This document shows positions 60,507 to 64,000 of a stretch of 64,000 nucleotides of DNA, piece after piece. The first letter of the stretch is position 1. Each line of letters starts with the position of its first letter. Source of the DNA: an uncultured Flavobacteriaceae bacterium (lineage in GTDB: Bacteria; Bacteroidota; Bacteroidia; Flavobacteriales; Flavobacteriaceae); assembly GCA_913065125.1 (NCBI GenBank), contig CAJYAG010000006.1, positions 31,701-95,700 of the forward strand, in the 5' to 3' direction. The notes under the pieces were generated by a model. It did not search any database. It was not told the DNA's origin and was given only the letters and a program-made list of their open reading frames with translations. Position numbers and translations under genes: made by a program.

Positions 60507-60653
60507 ATGGAAGAAAAAAGAATTAAATTTAGAAGAATAAAGGGGCGAAAAAAATCAAATCCTAAACGAGGAATTGTGTTTATTATTTTATTAATAATTA
60601 TGGTGTATTTATGGATGAACGCAGAAGCAATCCTTACTAAAGTACTGCCGTAG
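60507..60653 (+). CDS. 48-residue membrane protein
   Basis: A short frame, ATG 60507 to TAG 60653, encodes a very basic N-terminus (MEEKRIKFRRIKGRKKSNPK) followed by one membrane helix (RGIVFIILLIIMVYLWM) and NAEAILTKVLP. It lies 12 bp after mnmD with an AGAGGA purine stretch before it and ends one base ahead of the convergent glycosyltransferase stop. Positive-inside topology is ideal for a cytoplasmic N-terminus. Function unknown; I think it is real because of composition and fit. Confidence 0.65.
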   Translation: MEEKRIKFRRIKGRKKSNPKRGIVFIILLIIMVYLWMNAEAILTKVLP

Positions 60654-60654
60654 A

Positions 60655-61809
60655 TTATTTTTTAAAAGTTCGTTCTTTCCATTGATAATTGCTAAAAATT
60701 GATTTTAAAAAAATCAACAAAGTAAAATATGGATACACAAAACTACTTTTAAAAAAGGGGTTAAAAGCAACCTTCTTCTTATTAAAGATAGCCATTCTTT
60801 CAATCAATATATAATCAAACAAAAGCTTTAATAAAAAGTAGAAAATAAAAGTTTCTAACTTCATTATTTTTAATAAGACCAACACAGGAGCAGTTGCTAA
60901 AATTGCATTTGCAGCCAAAACAAAAAAGCCAATTAATTTTCCAGTAAATACCTTATAATTTGAGCTTTTTGAAGCCCAACGAACCCGTTGTTCTATCAAT
61001 TCAGAAAAAGTATTTACAGGAAACGTTTTTACAATTACATCTTCAGATTTTAAATATTGAACTTTCTCTTTATAAAAACTAATGAATTTTTCTAGTAAAA
61101 AAACATCGTCGCCACTAGCAATATTGTTGTTTCCATCAAAACCATTTAGTTTTTCGAACATGTCTTTTCTGTACATTAGGTTTGCTCCATTTGCTAAAAA
61201 AGGAATGTTCAATCCAAAACCGCTAACAGTTGTTGCTTGTAAACTCATAAAGTCCAATTCTTGAAACTGATGTAGAAAGCTTGAGTTTCCTTCATAAGAA
61301 ACTGGAGCAACAATCATGTTGCAATTGTTTAATTGGATGAAATTATCGATGGTTTTTAGCCAGTTTTTTGGCAGAATACAATCTGCATCAGTGGTAATAA
61401 TCCAATTATTTTTTGCGTTTTTTAATGCAGTTAAAATGGCGTCTTTTTTTGGAGAATTAGAAACTCTTTTATTTTTTAAAACTCGAATGTCTGGTCGAGT
61501 AGAGTCGATATGTATCTGTGAGATTTCTCGGCTAGGCTCGAAATGACAATTGATAATGTCAACAGAACTGTCACTTGAATCATCATCAACAAAAAGAAAC
61601 TCGATCAACTCTTTTCGATATTTTAAATGTTGGATTGAGTCTAGTAGTTTTGGTAAGTTTTTAGCTTCATTTCTAAACGGAATAATCACAGAAAAAGCTG
61701 TCTTTTCTGAAGTATTTGTCCTTTTGAATTCTTTTACTTTATAAAAACCAATTACAAAAAGAAATATGCAAATGATGTAACTATAAAACAAAATACTAAT
61801 GAGAATCAT
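60655..61809 (-). CDS. Family 2 glycosyltransferase, membrane-bound
   Basis: The 384-residue protein has an N-terminal membrane helix, a GT-A domain (AFSVIIPFRNEAKNLPKLLDSI, FLFVDDDSSDSSVDI, NNWIITTDADCILPKNWL with the DxD motif, and the late QRVRWASKS, the QxxRW signature of processive or polymerising GT2 enzymes) and two C-terminal membrane segments. Residues 88-109 (CHFEPSREI...RPDIR) are encoded by a dispersed palindromic repeat inserted in frame between the VDI strand and the KNKRVSNSPKKDAI loop. It overlaps by 4 bp the flippase-like gene upstream, so the pair works together, perhaps in a glycolipid or polysaccharide. Confidence 0.88.
   Translation of the reverse strand: MILISILFYSYIICIFLFVIGFYKVKEFKRTNTSEKTAFSVIIPFRNEAKNLPKLLDSIQHLKYRKELIEFLFVDDDSSDSSVDIINCHFEPSREISQIHIDSTRPDIRVLKNKRVSNSPKKDAILTALKNAKNNWIITTDADCILPKNWLKTIDNFIQLNNCNMIVAPVSYEGNSSFLHQFQELDFMSLQATTVSGFGLNIPFLANGANLMYRKDMFEKLNGFDGNNNIASGDDVFLLEKFISFYKEKVQYLKSEDVIVKTFPVNTFSELIEQRVRWASKSSNYKVFTGKLIGFFVLAANAILATAPVLVLLKIMKLETFIFYFLLKLLFDYILIERMAIFNKKKVAFNPFFKSSFVYPYFTLLIFLKSIFSNYQWKERTFKK
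61483..61548 (-). repeat. 66-bp dispersed palindromic repeat inserted in the glycosyltransferase gene
   Basis: On the minus strand the insert begins TGTCATTTCGAGCCTAGCCG and ends with TCGACTCTACTCGACCAGAC plus ATTCG. It contains two imperfect TCGA-type dyads and adds 22 codons without breaking the frame. The same start is seen in the intergenic copies at 12889-12913 and, in variant form, 31479-31562. Confidence 0.65.
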
Positions 61810-62780
61810 TCTTTTTTCTGAATTAATTTATTGGTATTAAAAGTAAGCACAAAATAGCTTCCAACAATACTTGGAAGTACAAAATTGAAAATCCACATAA
61901 GTAATACAATTGCTAAAATATTCGTTTCGTTAACTTCAAAAAATGAAAAAATTAATAATGCAACAGAGCCTTTTATAAGCACATCAAAAAAGGATAACAT
62001 CGGAATAAGTGATGCAATTACATACATTGAAAACACACACATCATTACGTCTAAATAAGGCAAATCAATATTAAAAATGAGTATTAAAAAATAAAATTGA
62101 TGTGAAAAAATTAGATATCGAAGTGCCGAAAGAAGCATTACTTTCTGTAATAGTTTTTTAGAATAAAGTGTTATCTTATTTTTAAAATTCGGTAACGAAT
62201 ATCCTTTAATAGTAACACGCTTTTTATCAATAAACCAGAAAAGTAGACTTAAAAGAACGAAAAAAATTAGCGCATAAATTACATTGGTGAAATCAAATTG
62301 AATCTTAAAATTAAAAAACAAATACAAGCAACCAATACCTCCAAAAACAATGGTAACAATTAGCTGAGAAATGTTTCCAACAAGATTTAACGCTACAATT
62401 TTTTTTCGCAATGTTTTTTTAAAATACAATGCTTTTGCTCCGTATTCTCCAATTCTATTTGGGGTAATTAACGAAGCTGTTAAAGAGGCTAAACTTTGAA
62501 TTGCAGCTTCATAAAATGAAATTTTTTGTACCTGATTTGCTAATAATTTCCATTTTGACATTTCTAGAAACCAATTAAAAAAAGTAAAAATCAATAAAAA
62601 AAATGCATTTTTTAATGAAAAAACATGATTTTCTATCAAAATTGAGGTAAAATCATAAATTGACTGTTGTTGGTTTGTGAAGATTTTATCATGAATAAAA
62701 TATCCACAACCAATAACAATAAAAAGTTTTACGACTAGCGCTAAGAATTGCTTAGATTTGTATGAAACTGATTTGAACAT
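61806..62780 (-). CDS. Lysylphosphatidylglycerol synthase-like/UPF0104 flippase-domain protein
   Basis: The 324-residue integral membrane protein has 7-9 helices. The conserved LWxxLL-type WKLLANQ and ITPNRIGEYGAKALYFKKTLRKK (T-P-x-R-x-G-E) mark the LPG_synthase_TM/UPF0104 (YbhN, AglD-like) family, whose members flip or transfer glycolipids and sometimes aminoacyl groups. It starts the two-gene unit with the glycosyltransferase, and is divergent from ruvC with 24 bp between starts. Substrate is not predictable. Confidence 0.82.
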   Translation of the reverse strand: MFKSVSYKSKQFLALVVKLFIVIGCGYFIHDKIFTNQQQSIYDFTSILIENHVFSLKNAFFLLIFTFFNWFLEMSKWKLLANQVQKISFYEAAIQSLASLTASLITPNRIGEYGAKALYFKKTLRKKIVALNLVGNISQLIVTIVFGGIGCLYLFFNFKIQFDFTNVIYALIFFVLLSLLFWFIDKKRVTIKGYSLPNFKNKITLYSKKLLQKVMLLSALRYLIFSHQFYFLILIFNIDLPYLDVMMCVFSMYVIASLIPMLSFFDVLIKGSVALLIFSFFEVNETNILAIVLLMWIFNFVLPSIVGSYFVLTFNTNKLIQKKE

Positions 62781-62804
62781 TATAACAAAGAACGTTAAAA
62801 TTTG

Positions 62805-63356
62805 ATGGTAGAAAAAATCATATTAGGAATTGACCCAGGAACCACGATTATGGGTTTTGGTGTGATTAAAATTGTGGGCAAGAAAATGGAATTCATTCAA
62901 ATGAACGAATTGATTTTAACTAAATACACGGATCATTACCTAAAACTAAAACTAATTTTTGAAAGAACTATCGAATTGATTGATACATACAACCCAGATG
63001 AAATTGCAATTGAAGCGCCTTTTTTTGGAAAAAATGTACAATCAATGTTGAAATTGGGAAGAGCGCAAGGAGTTGCGATGGCAGCAGGTTTATCAAGAGA
63101 AATCCCGATTACAGAATATTTGCCAAAGAAAATAAAAATGGCAATTACTGGAAACGGAAATGCAAGTAAAGAACAAGTCGCATTGATGTTAAAATCCTTA
63201 TTAGAGTTAAAAACATTGCCAAAAAATTTGGATGCAACCGATGGTTTAGCAGCAGCAGTTTGTCATTTTTACAATGCAGGAAAAGTTGTTGGCGGTAAAA
63301 GTTATTCTGGTTGGAGTGCTTTTGTGAAACAGAATCCTAAAAAATTAGGTAATTAA
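62805..63356 (+). CDS. ruvC: Holliday junction resolvase RuvC
   Basis: RuvC cuts four-way DNA junctions as a dimer with RuvAB. The 183-residue protein has the RNase H-fold catalytic residues: Asp10 in GIDPGTT, Glu in EIAIEAPFF and the C-terminal pair in NLDATDGLAAAVCHF. ATG 62805 follows a TTG directly; the ATG is taken. The GRAQGVAMAA and EQVALMLKSLL segments fit as well. It is on its own, ruvA/ruvB not being in the window. Confidence 0.95.
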   Translation: MVEKIILGIDPGTTIMGFGVIKIVGKKMEFIQMNELILTKYTDHYLKLKLIFERTIELIDTYNPDEIAIEAPFFGKNVQSMLKLGRAQGVAMAAGLSREIPITEYLPKKIKMAITGNGNASKEQVALMLKSLLELKTLPKNLDATDGLAAAVCHFYNAGKVVGGKSYSGWSAFVKQNPKKLGN

Positions 63357-63437
63357 CATTTATCAAATAAATAATTAACAATTATCAGTAGTCAATGAGT
63401 AATTAAAAAGAATCAACAATTAATAAATTTCAATGCT
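63357..63437. repeat. Degenerate repeat patch before the second four-helix-bundle gene
   Basis: This spacer is made of stuttering words such as AATTAACAATTATCAG, TCAATGAGTAATTA and ATCAACAATTAATAA. The word TTAACAATTATCA (63375-63387) occurs again exactly after the gene (63812-63824), giving 13-bp direct repeats on both sides. Confidence 0.6.
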
Positions 63438-63800
63438 ATGAAATTAAAGAACAACCCATTACAAAATAAATCATATGATTTTGCTTTAGAAATTGTAAGA
63501 CTAAGTAAAAAAATAGTTAAAGAGAACAGGGAATATGTTTTGTCAAAGCAAGTTTTAAGTAGCGGAACTTCAGTCGGTGAGAACATCGTGGAGGCAAACG
63601 GAGCAATATCTAAAGCAGATTTTTCCGCAAAAATGTCAATTGCTTATAAAGAATGTTTAGAATCAAAATATTGGCTATCATTATTAAAAGATAGTAATGA
63701 GATTACAAAAACAGAGTTTGAATTATTATTTAAAAAAGCAGATGAAATTGCTAAAATATTATTCTCAATTTTAAAAACTAACAGAATCAATAAACAATGA
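63438..63800 (+). CDS. Four-helix-bundle protein (S23 / intervening-sequence protein family), second copy
   Basis: The 120-residue protein is a divergent relative of the one at 46183: SYDFALEIVRLSKKIV, then YVLSKQVLSSGTSVGENIVEANGAISKADFSAKMSIAYKECLESKYWLSLL, which has the family turn (S-S-G-T-S-V-G-E-N) and helices. Function is unknown. The last codons (NRINKQ and stop) are encoded by the repeat word ATCAATAAACA (63786-63796), which occurs again at 63800-63810, so the repeat array begins inside the gene. This, with 13-bp flanking direct repeats, suggests a cassette-like origin. Confidence 0.88.
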   Translation: MKLKNNPLQNKSYDFALEIVRLSKKIVKENREYVLSKQVLSSGTSVGENIVEANGAISKADFSAKMSIAYKECLESKYWLSLLKDSNEITKTEFELLFKKADEIAKILFSILKTNRINKQ

Positions 63801-63872
63801 TCAATAAACAGTTAACAATTATCATATAAACTATGAATATTGTTAGATTGAGGTTCCTAAAAAATTTATTTT
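63801..63872. repeat. Degenerate repeat zone after the second four-helix-bundle gene
   Basis: It contains the second ATCAATAAACA (63800-63810), the exact 13-bp repeat TTAACAATTATCA (63812-63824), and the short dyad-like TATAAACTATGAATATTG. It passes directly into the perfect heptamer array. Confidence 0.6.
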
Positions 63873-64000
63873 TGATAACTGATAACTGATAACTGATAAC
63901 TGATAACTGATAACTGATAACTGATAACTGATAACTGATAACTGATAACTGATAACTGATAACTGATAACTGATAACTGATAACTGATAACTGATAACTG
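63873..64000. repeat. Perfect heptanucleotide tandem repeat (TGATAAC)n
   Basis: From 63873 to the window end, 128 bp, the sequence is TGATAAC repeated without a single mismatch, 18 full copies plus two bases, and continues past the edge. The period of 7 means any frame through it repeats after 21 bp; TGA and TAA fall in the frames, so it is non-coding on the plus strand. There are no spacers, so it is not a CRISPR array. Confidence 0.97.

Noticed and set aside
63873..64000. CRISPR-like array at the window end
   Set aside because: The repeat unit is 7 bp and directly contiguous with no unique spacers, and no cas gene is present.

Overview
The window is a 64 kb stretch of an AT-rich Bacteroidota chromosome, almost certainly a (probably marine) member of the Flavobacteriaceae. 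The reasons are the TAnnTTTG -7 promoter boxes and near absence of Shine-Dalgarno sequences, a C-terminal sorting domain of the type IX secretion type, a GldA-type gliding ABC ATPase, a DnaE polymerase fused to an N-terminal proofreading exonuclease, a bifunctional DAHP synthase/chorismate mutase, ribosomal protein S16 with a long Ala/Glu tail, and several Bacteroidota-restricted families (DUF3857, DUF5686, DUF4920, DUF6146, putative porin). Genus is not determinable by eye; Polaribacter/Tenacibaculum-like content is my guess. There is no prophage, IS element, CRISPR array or rRNA operon; most of the window is housekeeping.

Layout. 1-3.8 kb: aromatic amino acid block (aminotransferase end, tyrA, DAHP synthase-chorismate mutase), then rsgA-dtd. 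3.9-8.6 kb: a YceI lipoprotein behind a 26-bp perfect palindrome, and two adjacent DUF3857/transglutaminase-fold secreted proteins, the second of which has lost the catalytic Cys and His. 8.6-12.6 kb: Lrp-family regulator divergent from a Cys/Met-family PLP lyase, an NhaC-family antiporter and a GNAT enzyme, resembling a methionine catabolism module. 12.6-22.4 kb: porin, rnhB, nucleoid-associated protein, lipB, a T9SS-type reprolysin-like protease, gldA and small membrane or secreted proteins. 22.4-31.5 kb: dnaE, glycerophosphodiester phosphodiesterase plus glpD, rpsP-rimM, tRNA-Ser(GGA), trmN6. 31.5-42 kb: saccharopine dehydrogenase-like gene, pckA, membrane and soluble pyrophosphatases in tandem, DUF5686 protein, pdhB. 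42-50.3 kb: etfBA, bifunctional nuclease, nucleoside transporter, a four-helix-bundle gene, thyA-folA, M24 peptidase, tag. 50.3-58.8 kb: small genes, a broken outer-membrane protein gene, a 1290-residue multi-PAS histidine kinase, a PqqB-like metallohydrolase, ilvE. 58.8-64 kb: two small lipoproteins (one with a haem c motif), mnmD, a glycosyltransferase/flippase-like pair, ruvC, a second four-helix-bundle gene and a perfect 7-bp tandem repeat running off the window end.

The most interesting non-gene signals are dispersed repeats. One palindromic family (TGTCATTxCGAG-like) occurs between genes and, once, as an in-frame insert inside the glycosyltransferase gene. A second class is low-complexity, short-period degenerate repeat patches of differing sequence; both four-helix-bundle genes sit inside such patches and the second is flanked by exact 13-bp direct repeats and followed by more than 18 copies of a heptamer. 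I regard this repeat/four-helix-bundle association as the best candidate here for something not well described. Other points are the triplicated 402-bp PAS unit, the S16 leader with two hairpins sharing the same loop, and the 119-residue tail on the membrane pyrophosphatase. All calls are from reading the sequence; no database search or folding program was run.
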